NCBI RefSeq assembly: GCF_006874475.1
Contig: NZ_VIRM01000014.1
Coordinates: 89,465 to 153,464 of the forward strand
Source: Microbispora hainanensis
GTDB lineage: Bacteria > Actinomycetota > Actinomycetes > Streptosporangiales > Streptosporangiaceae
DNA length: 64,000 nucleotides
Reading direction: 5' to 3'
Shown here: in pieces, positions 40,828 to 49,986 of the stretch
Layout: each line of letters begins with the position of its first letter
Numbering within the stretch: position 1 is the stretch's first letter
Position numbers and translations under genes: made by a program
Notes under the pieces: model-generated
Databases searched by the model: none
Seen by the model: only the letters and a program-made list of their open reading frames with translations
What the model was told of the DNA's origin: nothing

Positions 40828-42258
40828 TCAGTCCTCGGCGCGGAGCACTTCCCCGGGTTCGGGCCGCCCGCCGTCCTGCCCGTCGCTTCCGGAGGCGCGG
40901 GCCGCTGAGGGCGCGCTCCCGCCGGTGACGGCGGCGAGGCGGTCGGCGGTCAGGTCGTACTTGAGGGTCATCAGCACGCCCGCGAACGTGATCAGGGCGG
41001 GCACCACGGTCACGCCGATCACCACGGCGACGTGGGCGCTGCCCGGCTGGGTCACCGGATGCTCGGGGTCGGAGGAGATGAATCCCCCCACGCTCAGCAC
41101 CCATCCGTACGCGGTCGCCCCGAGCGCCGTCACCGCGTTCTCCACCGCGGTCCACAGGCCGGTGAAGACCCCGCCCCTGCGCTCGCCGCTGACCGCGCCG
41201 TCGTGCGCGATGACGTCGGCGAGCATGGAGAACTGCAGCAGTTGCAGACCCGCGTAGCCGATGCCCACGATCATCACGCACAGGTGCGCGTACAGCTCGC
41301 CGAGCGCGGGCGTCCCGAGGATCAGCAGCGCCCCGGACGTGAACAGCGCGCCGGAAAGGATCATCGCGCCGCGCTTGTCGAGCTTGCGGGCCAGCCACAC
41401 CCACAGCGGCATCGTGACCAGCATCGGCCCCACGAGCGCCGCGAAGAGCGTGGTGGTGGCGGAGGTGTCGTCGAGCGCGTAGGCGGCGAAGTAGGGCGCC
41501 CCGGCGAGCATCACGCCGGCCCCGAGCGTCTGCGCGGAGCTGAGCCCGAGGAGCCACAGGAACTGCTTGCTCGTGCGGGCGGCGGCGAGCTGCTCGCGGA
41601 GCGTCCCCTCGGACTTCTGCGGGGCCGTGAACGGCGCGCGGGCGGTGCCGAAGAACGAGGCCAGCATCGCGGTGAGCAGGATCACGCCGAAGACGAGGCC
41701 CATGGTGCGATAGCCGCCGGCCGTCTCGCCGGCGATCGCCGGGGCGAGGATGCCGCTCATCGCGATCCCGACCGCGATGAGGACCATGCGCCACTGCAGC
41801 AGCGAGGTCCGCTCGTGATAGTCGGTCGTCATCTCCGCCGGCATGGCCTTGTACGGCACCTCGTACAGCGCGTATCCGGTGGTGGCCAGCAGGAACGTGA
41901 GGCCGACGTAGGCGGCGGCGGGCACGCCGGTGAGCGGCGGCCCGGCGAACACCAGCGCGAACGACACCGGCAGCACCGCGGCCCCGGCGAGCAGCCACGG
42001 GCGGCGTGGTCCCCAGCGCGAGACCGTGCGGTCCGACCACCGGCCGACCATCGTGTTGGCGATCAGGTCCCAGGCCTTGGGCACGAAGAGCACGACGCCC
42101 GCGAGCGCGGCGGGGACCGCGAGCACGTTGGTCATGTAGAAGAGCAGCAGCAGCCCGGGGATCGTGGAGAAGTTGGCCGTGCAGAACGAGCCGACGGCGT
42201 ACCCGAGGCGAACCCCGAGGGAGACCTTCGACGGGGACGGCGTCGCCGTGGAAACCAT
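40828..42258 (-). CDS. GPH-type (MFS_2) sugar:cation symporter
   Basis: 476 residues from ATG 42258 (MVSTATPSPSKVSLGVRLGY); TTG 42279 is a weaker choice. Twelve hydrophobic segments and the motif SDRTVSRWGPRRPW after helix 2 place it in the glycoside-pentoside-hexuronide family (MelB-like). VPYKAMPAEMTTDYHERTSL is also characteristic. The substrate is probably a sugar or glycoside; it is not near sugar enzymes. C-terminal 45 residues are hydrophilic and Gly/Ser/Glu-rich. Confidence 0.88.
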   Translation of the reverse strand: MVSTATPSPSKVSLGVRLGYAVGSFCTANFSTIPGLLLLFYMTNVLAVPAALAGVVLFVPKAWDLIANTMVGRWSDRTVSRWGPRRPWLLAGAAVLPVSFALVFAGPPLTGVPAAAYVGLTFLLATTGYALYEVPYKAMPAEMTTDYHERTSLLQWRMVLIAVGIAMSGILAPAIAGETAGGYRTMGLVFGVILLTAMLASFFGTARAPFTAPQKSEGTLREQLAAARTSKQFLWLLGLSSAQTLGAGVMLAGAPYFAAYALDDTSATTTLFAALVGPMLVTMPLWVWLARKLDKRGAMILSGALFTSGALLILGTPALGELYAHLCVMIVGIGYAGLQLLQFSMLADVIAHDGAVSGERRGGVFTGLWTAVENAVTALGATAYGWVLSVGGFISSDPEHPVTQPGSAHVAVVIGVTVVPALITFAGVLMTLKYDLTADRLAAVTGGSAPSAARASGSDGQDGGRPEPGEVLRAED

Positions 42259-42384
42259 GGCGCCATTCAAGCCGAGCAAGCGTCCGTTAGGAAGGACTGA
42301 TCGGCAACGGTTCGGCGGCTGCCCGGTGTCCTGCCGATCTCCGCCGGGGCGGCCCCGGCGGAGATCGGTGACGGGCCTGCGGGC

Positions 42385-43287
42385 TCAGTCGCGTACGTCG
42401 GGGAAGACGACGTGCGCGCCGATCTCGATCAGGCGGCGTTCGGTGTGGGCGTCGGCGACCCGGGCCATGAGCACCGGCGCCTCGCTGGCCGCCAGTTGCG
42501 GCAGCCGGCTGCGCACCCGCCGGTGCAGCTCCTTCACGATGTCGTCGGCGCCCGAGATGTGCACCTTGACGTGCAGCATGATCCCCCACAGCCCGGCGGC
42601 CGTACGCGCCTCGGAGATCCAGACGTGGTGGACGTAGGGATACTCCGGGAGCAGCTCCGCGACCGCCACCCGCAGCGCCGGCAGGATCGGATGGCGCGTC
42701 CGGCGATAGCCGGGGTCCACGACCTGCATCGCCCCCGACAGGTGCTGGCGGGGAGCGGGGACCCACTGCGACGGGAGCGCGGAGGCCGCCTCCGGCACAG
42801 GGGCGGGCATGGGAGGAACGGGTGTGGGCGGCGGTGGAGCCTGCCGCGCCGCCTGCGCACGGGTCACGGTCGCCATCGCGCCCGTGGCGTAGGCAGTGGG
42901 GGCGGCCGAGCCCAGGGCCGACAGCGCCGGAGCGGGACCGGTGCGGGTCTGCTCCAGATAGCGGCGCAGGTCGTCGATCGGCACGGCGGCGGCAGCGGGG
43001 CCGGCCGCGTCGATCACGATCTCGCGCACGCCCGTGACGCGCTGGATGTCGAGGATGGTGTCGGCGTCGCACGCCGACAGGGAGTGGCTGCCACGGTGCC
43101 GGGCGTAGGTCGCCGGTCCCGTGTAGCCGAGCAGAACGCGTTCGCCGTTCTGCGTAGTGCCGAGCACCACGGAGCGGTCGGGGCGGACCGCCACCAGGAT
43201 GCCCCACTCCGCGAGAGCCGCCAGGAGTTGCCGGGGGCTGCCATGCCGCGCGAGAACGTCGCCCAGGGAGGGGTTCCCGATGCTCAT
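42385..43287 (-). CDS. Hypothetical protein, two domains with Pro-rich linker
   Basis: 300 residues from ATG 43287 (MSIGNPSLGDVLARHG). No ribosome site is present; TATCGT (minus strand, 43300-43295) ends 7 nt upstream, so a leaderless start is likely. The N-terminal 115 residues resemble an SseB-like alpha/beta fold (weak), a 50-residue Pro/Ala linker follows, then a C-terminal domain of about 110 residues (HLSGAMQVVDPGYRRTRHP, ELLPEYPYVHHVWISEA). I do not recognise the family. No signal peptide. Confidence 0.7.
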   Translation of the reverse strand: MSIGNPSLGDVLARHGSPRQLLAALAEWGILVAVRPDRSVVLGTTQNGERVLLGYTGPATYARHRGSHSLSACDADTILDIQRVTGVREIVIDAAGPAAAAVPIDDLRRYLEQTRTGPAPALSALGSAAPTAYATGAMATVTRAQAARQAPPPPTPVPPMPAPVPEAASALPSQWVPAPRQHLSGAMQVVDPGYRRTRHPILPALRVAVAELLPEYPYVHHVWISEARTAAGLWGIMLHVKVHISGADDIVKELHRRVRSRLPQLAASEAPVLMARVADAHTERRLIEIGAHVVFPDVRD

Positions 43288-43335
43288 AGCCTGAACGATA
43301 GGGACTGGACCATGGCGAATCAGGCTAATCCCCAA

Positions 43336-43638
43336 GATTAGGTGCGATCAATACCGAGATGGGTGGCAGTCTGGATGGATCAGGCGAAGCCGGGGTACAT
43401 CCATCGGTCGGGCTCGTACGTGAGCGAGTCTCACGAATCCCCCGGGGCCCCATCGGAACCTCCCGGCGGCCGGGCCCCGGAGCCGAGCGGACCGCGATTC
43501 CGAGACCAGGTCGTCGTGCCGTCGCGACACCGCCGAGACCTTGCGCGTCTCGTATGCCGGGCGCTCGTGAGAGCTTTCACAAGGCCCGGATAGACTCACG
43601 TCGTTCGCGCTGTCGCACTTCACGAAGGACTCAACCCA
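43336..43638 (+). promoter_or_regulatory. serA upstream region
   Basis: TAGACT at 43591-43596 is a -10 candidate, with no convincing -35. AAGGA lies 9 nt before the serA GTG. Short open frames on both strands (43342-43593 plus, 43348-43623 minus) overlap each other and look non-coding. Nothing else is seen. Confidence 0.4.
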
Positions 43639-45228
43639 GTGAACAAGCCCGTCGTACTTGTCGCAGAAGAGCTCTCAGAAGCGGGCCTCGCCGTGCTCGG
43701 CGCGGATTTCGAGGTCCGGCACACCGACGGCGCCGACCGGTCGCAGCTTCTGCCCGCCCTCGCCGACGTGGACGCCCTGATCGTACGCAGCGCCACCCAG
43801 GTCGACGCGGAGGCCATCGCGGCGGCGCCCAAGCTGCGCGTCGTCGCCCGTGCCGGCGTAGGCCTGGACAACGTCGACGTCGAGGCGGCGACCAAGGCCG
43901 GCGTCATGGTCGTGAACGCCCCGACCTCCAACATCACCAGCGCCGCCGAGCACACGGTCGCGCTGATCCTCGCCAGCGCCCGCAACGTCGCCCAGTCGCA
44001 CTCCGCGCTCAAGGGCGGCGAGTGGAAGCGCTCGAAGTACACCGGCGTCGAGCTCGACGAGAAGGTCATCGGCATCCTCGGCCTCGGCAAGATCGGCCAG
44101 CTCGTCGCGCAGCGCCTGCAGCCGTTCGGCGTCGAGCTCATCGCGTACGACCCCTACCTGCAGCCGGCCCGCGCCGCCGCGATGGGCGTGCGGCTGGCGT
44201 CGCTGGAGGAGGTGCTCCAGCAGGCCGACTTCATCACGGTCCACCTGCCCAAGTCGAAGGAGACCATCGGCCTCATCGGCGACCGCGAGCTGCACATGGT
44301 CAAGCCGACCGTCCGGCTGATCAACGTCGCCCGTGGCGGGATCATCGACGAGAACGCCCTCTACGCCGCCCTGAAGGAGGGCCGCGTCGCGGGCGCGGGC
44401 ATCGACGTGTTCGCCAAGGAGCCCTGCACCGACAGCCCGCTGTTCGAGTTCGACCAGGTCGTGGTGACCCCGCACCTCGGCGCCTCCACCCACGAGGCCC
44501 AGGAGAAGGCCGGCACGCAGGTCGCCCGCAGCGTCAAGCTGGCGCTCGCCGGCGAGTTCGTGCCCGACGCGGTGAACGTCCAGGGCGGCGCGGTCGCCGA
44601 GGACGTCAAGCCGGGCCTGCCGCTCACCGAGAAGCTCGGCCGCATCTTCACCGCGCTCGCGGGCGAGGTGGCCACCCGCCTCGACGTCGAGGTCCGCGGC
44701 GAGATCGCCGCGCAGGACGTCCGGGTCCTGGAGCTGGCCGCGCTCAAGGGCGTCTTCACCGACGTCGTCGAGGACGCGGTGACCTACGTCAACGCGCCGC
44801 TGCTGGCCAAGGACCGCGGCGTCGTGGTCGAGCTGGTCACCAGCTCGGAGAGCCCCGACTGGCGCAACGTCATCACCGTGCGCGGCGTGCTCGCGGACGG
44901 CCGCACGGTCTCGGTGTCCGGCACCCTGTCGGGCCCCCGGCAGCTCACCAAGATCGTCGAGGTCAACGGCTTCGCGATGGAGATCGAGCCGACCGAGCAC
45001 CTGGCGTTCTTCACCTACGCCGACCGTCCCGGCATCGTCGGCATCGTCGGCCGCCTGCTCGGCGAGCAGAACGTGAACATCGCCTCCATGCAGGTCTCCC
45101 GGGACGTGAAGGGCGGCAAGGCGCTCATCGCGCTGACGGTCGACACCGCGATCCCGTCCGACGTCGTCGAGCAGATCGCCGGGGAGATCGGCGCCGACAG
45201 CGGCCGCACGGTCGACCTGGAGGACTGA
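43639..45228 (+). CDS. serA: D-3-phosphoglycerate dehydrogenase
   Basis: 529 residues from GTG 43639, the long SerA form. Domains: N-terminal substrate-binding half, NAD domain with GLGKIGQLVAQRL, catalytic Arg/Glu/His in NVARGGIIDE, FAKEPC and TPHLGAST, then the intervening ASB domain and a C-terminal ACT domain (YADRPGIVGIVGRLLGEQNVNIASM) that binds serine in allosteric control. First step of serine synthesis. A strong terminator follows. Confidence 0.97.
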   Translation: MNKPVVLVAEELSEAGLAVLGADFEVRHTDGADRSQLLPALADVDALIVRSATQVDAEAIAAAPKLRVVARAGVGLDNVDVEAATKAGVMVVNAPTSNITSAAEHTVALILASARNVAQSHSALKGGEWKRSKYTGVELDEKVIGILGLGKIGQLVAQRLQPFGVELIAYDPYLQPARAAAMGVRLASLEEVLQQADFITVHLPKSKETIGLIGDRELHMVKPTVRLINVARGGIIDENALYAALKEGRVAGAGIDVFAKEPCTDSPLFEFDQVVVTPHLGASTHEAQEKAGTQVARSVKLALAGEFVPDAVNVQGGAVAEDVKPGLPLTEKLGRIFTALAGEVATRLDVEVRGEIAAQDVRVLELAALKGVFTDVVEDAVTYVNAPLLAKDRGVVVELVTSSESPDWRNVITVRGVLADGRTVSVSGTLSGPRQLTKIVEVNGFAMEIEPTEHLAFFTYADRPGIVGIVGRLLGEQNVNIASMQVSRDVKGGKALIALTVDTAIPSDVVEQIAGEIGADSGRTVDLED

Positions 45229-45249
45229 CACTCCGGCATCGCCTCCTCG

Positions 45250-45288
45250 AACGGCCCGGCGCCTCGTGCGCCGGGCCGTTCGTTTTTT
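45250..45288 (+). terminator. Intrinsic terminator after serA
   Basis: AACGGCCCGGCGC pairs perfectly with GCGCCGGGCCGTT (13 bp, 5-nt loop) and is followed by CG and six T. Confidence 0.9.
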
Positions 45289-45564
45289 CCGCCCGTTATC
45301 CCGTTTCGTGGACTGCGTCTCATCAGGTGAGATACTAGGTCGTCCTACGAGATTGTGGGGTACTCTTGCGATGACGAGGCGCCCCGCGCTTCCACCTGCC
45401 GCGACGGGGCCTGATCAGGGCAGGCCGGCCCGTCGCGGAGCACCGCGCAGCCGGCCTTCGGCTCGCCCGTGACGCGTGACCCGCGTTCCATCGGCGGCCG
45501 GCACGCCGGACCCGCGACAGCCGGGTCCCGCTCTCCGCATTTCTCCGTCGAAGAGAGAATCGCC

Positions 45565-45675
45565 ATGTACGAGATGTATCCCTGGGGTCGTTCCGAGGAC
45601 GCCGAGGACGAGGCGGCGGCGGCGCTGCAGATCGCGCTCGACCGTCGCGACAACGGGGGCGTACCGCAGCGCTGA
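45565..45675 (+). CDS. Small acidic ORF of unknown function
   Basis: 36 codons from ATG 45565, starting MYEMYPWGRSEDAEDEAAA. An AGAGAGAA sequence 5 nt upstream could be a ribosome site. The sequence is more protein-like than its frame-shifted alternatives (Tyr/Met/Trp start, acidic helix). A TACTCT -10 candidate is at 45361-45366. It lies between the serA terminator and leuB. Could be a true small protein or a leader ORF; not recognised. Confidence 0.4.
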   Translation: MYEMYPWGRSEDAEDEAAAALQIALDRRDNGGVPQR

Positions 45676-45691
45676 CCTGGCCGGAAATCGG

Positions 45692-45892
45692 CGGGAGGGG
45701 AGGGCGCCTACGGCCTGGGCAAGGGCGTCTCCCACTTCGTCCTCGTGTCCGTCGGGACGGGCGCCGGCGCGGGTGTGATGATCGACGTCCACGCTCGGGC
45801 CGGACGCCGTGATCCTCGGGGCGCCGGCGGTCGGGCTGTCCACGGCGCGCGACCTCGTTTTCGAACGTGCCGTCGCGGCGGGACCCGCCTGA
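45692..45892 (+). pseudogene. ROK-family (NagC/XylR/glucokinase-like) gene remnant
   Basis: One frame from 45694 reads GEGAYGLGKGVSHFVLVSVG followed by TGAGAGVMID, the central ATP-binding signature of ROK proteins. Another frame from 45803 reads DAVILGAPAVGLSTARDLVF and ends at TGA 45890-45892, like a ROK C-terminus. Most of the protein is missing and the two pieces are in different frames, so it is a decayed fragment, probably created by deletion. Confidence 0.5.
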
Positions 45893-45968
45893 CGCGCGGC
45901 TATACCCGGCTATGGACCGAATGGTGAGATCGTGTTTCGATCCCCGAGACAACCGGTAAGGTACACGC

Positions 45969-47015
45969 ATGGAGTCGAGCAACATCCGCCTGGCAGTGAT
46001 CCCCGGTGACGGTATCGGCACCGAGGTGGTCGCCGAAGGCCTCAAGGTCCTCAACGCCGCGGGCGTCAAGTCCGAGACCACCGAGTATGACCTCGGCGCC
46101 AGGCGCTATCACGCGGCCGGGCAGACCCTTCCCGACGAGGTGCTCGACGAGCTGCGCGGCTACGACGCGATCCTGCTCGGCGCCGTCGGCGACCCGAGCG
46201 TGCCGCCCGGCGTCCTGGAGCGCGACCTGCTGCTGCGCCTGCGCTTCGAGCTCGACCACTACGTGAACCTCCGCCCGGTCAAGCTGTTCCCCGGCGTGAC
46301 GACCCCGCTCGGACAGGCCCGCCCCGAGGACATCGACATGGTCGTCGTCCGCGAGGGCACCGAGGGGCCGTACGCCGGCGCCGGTGGCGCGATGCGCCGC
46401 GGCACGCCGCACGAGATCGCCACGCAGGAGTCCCTGAACACGGCCTACGGCGTCGAGCGCGTCGTGCGCTACGCCTTCGAGAAGGCCATGACCCGGCCGC
46501 GCCGCAAGCTGACGCTGGTCCACAAGACCAACGTGCTGACCTACGCGGGCGACCTGTGGGCGCGCACCGTCGACCGGCTCAGCCTGGAGTTTCCCGAGGT
46601 CGAGACCGACTACTGCCACGTCGACGCGGCCTCCATGTTCTTCATCACCCAGCCGCAGCGGTTCGACGTGATCGTCACCGACAACCTGTTCGGCGACATC
46701 CTGACCGACATCGGCGCGGCGGTCGCCGGCGGCATCGGCCTGGCGGCCAGCGGCAACGTCAACCCGGCCCGCACCGCGCCGTCCATGTTCGAGCCCGTCC
46801 ACGGCAGCGCGCCCGACATCGCGGGCCAGGGCAAGGCCGACCCGACCGCCACGATCCTGTCGGTCGCCATGCTCCTCGACCACCTCGGCCACGCCGAGGC
46901 GGGGGCCCGCGTCGAGCAGGCCGTGGCCGACGACCTGATCGAACGCCAGAGCGCGTGGACGGCACGCTCCACCCGCGAGATCGGCGACGACATCGCCGCC
47001 CGAGTAGCCGGCTGA
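45969..47015 (+). CDS. leuB: 3-isopropylmalate dehydrogenase
   Basis: 348 residues from ATG 45969. It has [11 protein letters not shown] at the N-terminus, [23 protein letters not shown], the catalytic Lys/Tyr region (KTNVLTYAG) and [33 protein letters not shown] at the C-terminus, all typical of actinobacterial LeuB. TAAGGT ends 6 nt before the ATG, so the mRNA is probably leaderless. A strong terminator follows, so it is transcribed alone. Confidence 0.97.
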   Translation: MESSNIRLAVIPGDGIGTEVVAEGLKVLNAAGVKSETTEYDLGARRYHAAGQTLPDEVLDELRGYDAILLGAVGDPSVPPGVLERDLLLRLRFELDHYVNLRPVKLFPGVTTPLGQARPEDIDMVVVREGTEGPYAGAGGAMRRGTPHEIATQESLNTAYGVERVVRYAFEKAMTRPRRKLTLVHKTNVLTYAGDLWARTVDRLSLEFPEVETDYCHVDAASMFFITQPQRFDVIVTDNLFGDILTDIGAAVAGGIGLAASGNVNPARTAPSMFEPVHGSAPDIAGQGKADPTATILSVAMLLDHLGHAEAGARVEQAVADDLIERQSAWTARSTREIGDDIAARVAG

Positions 47016-47040
47016 TTCCGGCCGCTCATCCCGACATCAC

Positions 47041-47078
47041 GCGCATGGCGGCCCGGTATGGGCCGCCATGCGCTTTTT
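47041..47078 (+). terminator. Intrinsic terminator after leuB
   Basis: GCGCATGGCGGCCC and GGGCCGCCATGCGC form a 14-bp stem with a GGTAT loop, followed by five T. Confidence 0.9.
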
Positions 47079-47129
47079 CATACCTGTGAAATGCCCTAGT
47101 TTTCCCTTAGCCGACTCGTCGCACAATTA

Positions 47130-47143
47130 CTACGACGACGTAG
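47130..47143. promoter_or_regulatory. Inverted repeat CTACG-ACGA-CGTAG upstream of ilvE
   Basis: This 14-bp repeat lies 16 bases before the ilvE start, downstream of a poorly defined promoter. Candidate operator or mRNA 5' hairpin. Confidence 0.4.
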
Positions 47144-47158
47144 AGAGAAGGACCCCGC

Positions 47159-48250
47159 ATGACCACCCACCTCAGGTTCGACGTGCAGCTCAATCCGCAG
47201 GCCCGCAGTGCGGCCGAGCGCGAGCAGGTGCTGACGAGCCCCGGCTTCGGTCAGGTCTTCACCGACCACATGATCTCCATCGACTGGACCGAGGGGGAGG
47301 GCTGGCACGACGCGAAGCTCCAGCCGTACGGTCCGCTCATGCTGGACCCGGCCACGTCGGTGTTCCACTACGCCCAGGAGCTGTTCGAGGGGCTCAAGGC
47401 CTACCGGCAGCCGAACGGCTCGATCGTCGCCTTCCGGCCGTACGCGAACGCGGCGCGGTTCAACCGGTCGGCGCTGCGGATGGCGATGCCGGAGCTTCCC
47501 GAGGAGACGTTCGTCGAGTCGCTCGAACTCCTCGTGCAGACCGACCGCGACTGGGTGCCGACCACCGAGGGTCACAGCCTCTACCTGCGTCCCTTCATGA
47601 TCTCAACGCAGCCCGCCCTCGGGGTGAACCACCCCTCGCGGACCTACAAGTACATGGTGATCGCCTCGCCCGCCGCGTCGTACTTCACCGGTGGCCTCAA
47701 GCCGGTGTCGGTCTGGCTGTCCACGGAGTACACCCGTGCGGCGCCCGGCGGCACCGGGTTCGCCAAGTGCGGCGGCAACTACGCGGCGGCGTTCGTGGCC
47801 CAGCGGCAGGCCGTCGAGGAGGGCTGCGACCAGGTCGTCTGGCTCGACGCCTTCGAGCACCGGTGGGTCGAGGAGATGGGCGGGATGAACCTGTTCTTCG
47901 TCTTCGGCGACCGCCTCGTCACCCCCGCGCTCACCGGGACGCTGCTGCCCGGCATCACCCGTGACTCGATCCTCAGCCTGGCCGGCGAGCTGGGATACAA
48001 GGCGGAGGAGGGCAAGATCTCCATCGAGGAGTGGCAGGCGGGCTGCGAGTCCGGCGAGCTCACCGAGGTCTTCGCCTGCGGCACCGCCGCCGTCGTCACC
48101 CCCGTCGGCTCCGTCAAGGGCGTCGACCGGAGCTGGACCGTCGGCGACGGCACCCCCGGGCCGGTCACGATGAAGATCCGCGAGGAGCTCGTGGGCATCC
48201 AGTACGGCAGCCGTCCCGACACCCACCACTGGATCCACAAGATCTGCTGA
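47159..48250 (+). CDS. ilvE: Branched-chain amino acid aminotransferase
   Basis: 363 residues from ATG 47159, with GAAGGA 6 nt upstream. Fold-type IV PLP enzyme of the long BCAT type: YAQELFEGLKAYR, RPYANAARFN, FAKCGGNYAAA (PLP Lys in FAKC), and EVFACGTAAVVTPVG for cofactor phosphate. It makes Ile, Leu and Val from their keto acids. It is between the leuB terminator and a tandem array. Confidence 0.96.
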   Translation: MTTHLRFDVQLNPQARSAAEREQVLTSPGFGQVFTDHMISIDWTEGEGWHDAKLQPYGPLMLDPATSVFHYAQELFEGLKAYRQPNGSIVAFRPYANAARFNRSALRMAMPELPEETFVESLELLVQTDRDWVPTTEGHSLYLRPFMISTQPALGVNHPSRTYKYMVIASPAASYFTGGLKPVSVWLSTEYTRAAPGGTGFAKCGGNYAAAFVAQRQAVEEGCDQVVWLDAFEHRWVEEMGGMNLFFVFGDRLVTPALTGTLLPGITRDSILSLAGELGYKAEEGKISIEEWQAGCESGELTEVFACGTAAVVTPVGSVKGVDRSWTVGDGTPGPVTMKIREELVGIQYGSRPDTHHWIHKIC

Positions 48251-48288
48251 CGGCCGTCGCACCGGCCCACCTGTCCCCGGGCAGGGCT

Positions 48289-48367
48289 GGAGGGGCGGCT
48301 TGAGGGGCGGCTTGAGGGGCAGGGTTCAAGGGGCAGGGGCTAAAGGGCAGGGTTCAAGGGCAGGGTT
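48289..48367. repeat. 12-15 bp tandem array between convergent genes
   Basis: Six units: GGAGGGGCGGCTT, GAGGGGCGGCTT, GAGGGGCAGGGTT, CAAGGGGCAGGGGCT, AAAGGGCAGGGTT, CAAGGGCAGGGTT. It starts 38 bases after the ilvE stop and ends 11 bases before the stop of the convergent secreted-protein gene. Confidence 0.8.
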
Positions 48368-48378
48368 CACGCGGTCGT

Positions 48379-48984
48379 TCAGCCGATGGCGCCCGGGCAG
48401 GCCCTGCCCACCGCCAGGACGGACAGCGACACCAGCCCGTGGAGCAGGCCCCCGCCGCTCACACCGGCCCTCGCGTCGATGCTGATCAAGGGCCGCGAGG
48501 CCGGGCACGGCGCCGGCGCGGCCACGACGCGCGGAGCGGCGGACGGCGCGGTGGACGGCGTGGGCGTCACGGTCACCGTGACGGTGACCGTGGGCACCGG
48601 AGTGGGCCTGGCACTGGGCGCCGGGCTCGCGGTCGGGCCGGTGACGGTCACGTGCTGGGTGATGTTGCAGACCCGGGCGCGCCGGCACAGCGCGTTCTGC
48701 ACGTTCGAGGAGCCGCCCGCGGTGTTGGCGGACGTGTGCTGGTAGCCGCGATTGCGCGTGTCGCCGGACACCGACAGCCTGTCCCCGGGCCGGTCCTGCG
48801 GGTCCTTCCCCTGGGCTGAGGTGACGTTGCGCACCGCGCGATCGCCACGGCCGTGCCCGTTGTCGGCGGCGGCCCCGAGCGGGACGACGCCGGCGATGAA
48901 CGCGGTCGAAGCCGATGTTCCGGCGAGAAGGAGACCGGCGATCCTGCCGGTGAGAAACGCCCTGCTGCCGCGCCGACAAGTCAT
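48379..48984 (-). CDS. Secreted Thr/Pro-rich protein of unknown function
   Basis: 201 residues from ATG 48984, with a G-rich site upstream. A long signal-type N-terminus (IAGLLLAGTSASTAFIAG) is followed by a polar region, a Cys pair (LCRRARVCNITQ), a low-complexity Pro/Thr/Val stretch and a hydrophobic C-terminus with two Cys (ALISIDA... region to CPGAIG). The C-terminal hydrophobic segment could anchor it. I do not recognise the family. Confidence 0.6.
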   Translation of the reverse strand: MTCRRGSRAFLTGRIAGLLLAGTSASTAFIAGVVPLGAAADNGHGRGDRAVRNVTSAQGKDPQDRPGDRLSVSGDTRNRGYQHTSANTAGGSSNVQNALCRRARVCNITQHVTVTGPTASPAPSARPTPVPTVTVTVTVTPTPSTAPSAAPRVVAAPAPCPASRPLISIDARAGVSGGGLLHGLVSLSVLAVGRACPGAIG

Positions 48985-49178
48985 TCGCCGCCCCCTGTTC
49001 GGATCAGACGCCTGGTCGCATCAGGCGCCGGGTGATAAAGACGAGCCCCGGGCAAAGCGATCCGCCATTGCGAATCGCTTCGCGAGCGTACTCATCGAGG
49101 GGGCGGCGATCATGCGTCCCGCGCCTCTATGGCGCGTTATTACCCGGTCATTGCCCTACGTCCATCGAGATCCCGGGT

Positions 49179-49832
49179 TCAGTTCTTCCTGATGAGCGTG
49201 AGCCCGTCGGCGACGGTCAGGAGCACGCTCGTCACCCGGGAGTCGCGGGCGACGAGGTCGTTGAACTCCCGCATCACGGGCACGGTGCCGTCGGCGGCGG
49301 GATCGGTGATGTCGCCGTGCTGGAGCGTGTTGTCCACGGCGATCAGGCCGCCGGGCCTCAGCCGGGGCAGGATCTCCTCGTAGTAGACCGGGTAGCCCGC
49401 CTTGTCGGCGTCGATGAAGGCGAAGTCGATGCTCTCGCCCGCCGGCATGGCCCGCAGCGTGTCCGCGGCCGGGCCGAGGCGCAGCTCGATGCGGTCGTCG
49501 AGACCCGCCTTCTGCCAATAGCGGCGGGCCACCGCCGTCCACTCCTCGCTCACGTCGCAGGCGATCAGGCGCCCATCCGCGGGCAGGCCCCTGGCGATGC
49601 AGATCGACGAGTAGCCGGTGAAGGTCCCCACCTCCACGGCGCTGCGGGCGCCGCTGAGCCGGACCAGCATGGTCAGCAGGGTGCCCTGCTCCGGCGCGAT
49701 CTGCATGGAGATCCGGTCGCCCACCAGCCGGTGGGTCTCCTCGGCCAGGTCGGCGAGCAGGTCGTCGGGCGGGCTCGTGTGCGCCGCGGCATACTCGGCG
49801 ACGGCAGGGGTGATGAACTTGGCGGCCTTCAT
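49179..49832 (-). CDS. Class I SAM-dependent O-methyltransferase (caffeoyl-CoA type)
   Basis: 217 residues from ATG 49832. It has the O-methyltransferase family 3 pattern: VEVGTFTGYSSICIARGL for SAM, IACDVSEEW, FIDADKAGYPVYYE for metal, and VDNTLQHGDI. Small-molecule catechol-type substrates are expected; the actual one is unknown. TAGTGT ends 6 nt before the ATG, a leaderless arrangement. Monocistronic. Confidence 0.92.
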   Translation of the reverse strand: MKAAKFITPAVAEYAAAHTSPPDDLLADLAEETHRLVGDRISMQIAPEQGTLLTMLVRLSGARSAVEVGTFTGYSSICIARGLPADGRLIACDVSEEWTAVARRYWQKAGLDDRIELRLGPAADTLRAMPAGESIDFAFIDADKAGYPVYYEEILPRLRPGGLIAVDNTLQHGDITDPAADGTVPVMREFNDLVARDSRVTSVLLTVADGLTLIRKN

Positions 49833-49889
49833 GGCATCACACTAGATCGTCGAGCCCGCTGACCTGCGCGAACACCCTCGGATATCTCG

Positions 49890-49902
49890 TACTATGAGAT
49901 CG
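49890..49902 (+). promoter_or_regulatory. Leaderless promoter of the cimA leader
   Basis: TACTAT (49890-49895) ends 7 nt before leader ATG 49903. No clear -35. The box lies inside ATCTC-GTACTAT-GAGAT, an inverted repeat that may bind a regulator. Confidence 0.55.
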
Positions 49903-49986
49903 ATGTGCCAGAGGGTGACCGGCTGTGGCAAACTGCTCAGCACCATGTTCTACGGTCTGCTCATTATCGGCAGGCGCGCCGGCTAA
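49903..49986 (+). CDS. cimA leader peptide (attenuation)
   Basis: A 27-codon ORF: MCQRVTGCGKLLST then MFYGLLIIGRRAG. It contains Leu-Leu and Leu-Leu-Ile-Ile near the end. A shorter start at ATG 49945 is possible, but 49903 has the leaderless promoter. It is followed by two hairpins, the second with a T-tract, 120 bases before cimA. Parallels the ilvB leader. Confidence 0.85.
   Translation: MCQRVTGCGKLLSTMFYGLLIIGRRAG

Noticed and set aside
43342..43593. 83-codon ORF upstream of serA
   Set aside because: No ribosome site, Pro/Arg-rich, overlapped by an equally long antisense frame, covers the serA promoter.
43600..43639. Riboswitch in the serA or metE leaders
   Set aside because: No conserved aptamer sequence or structure was seen; the methionine synthase mRNA is predicted leaderless.
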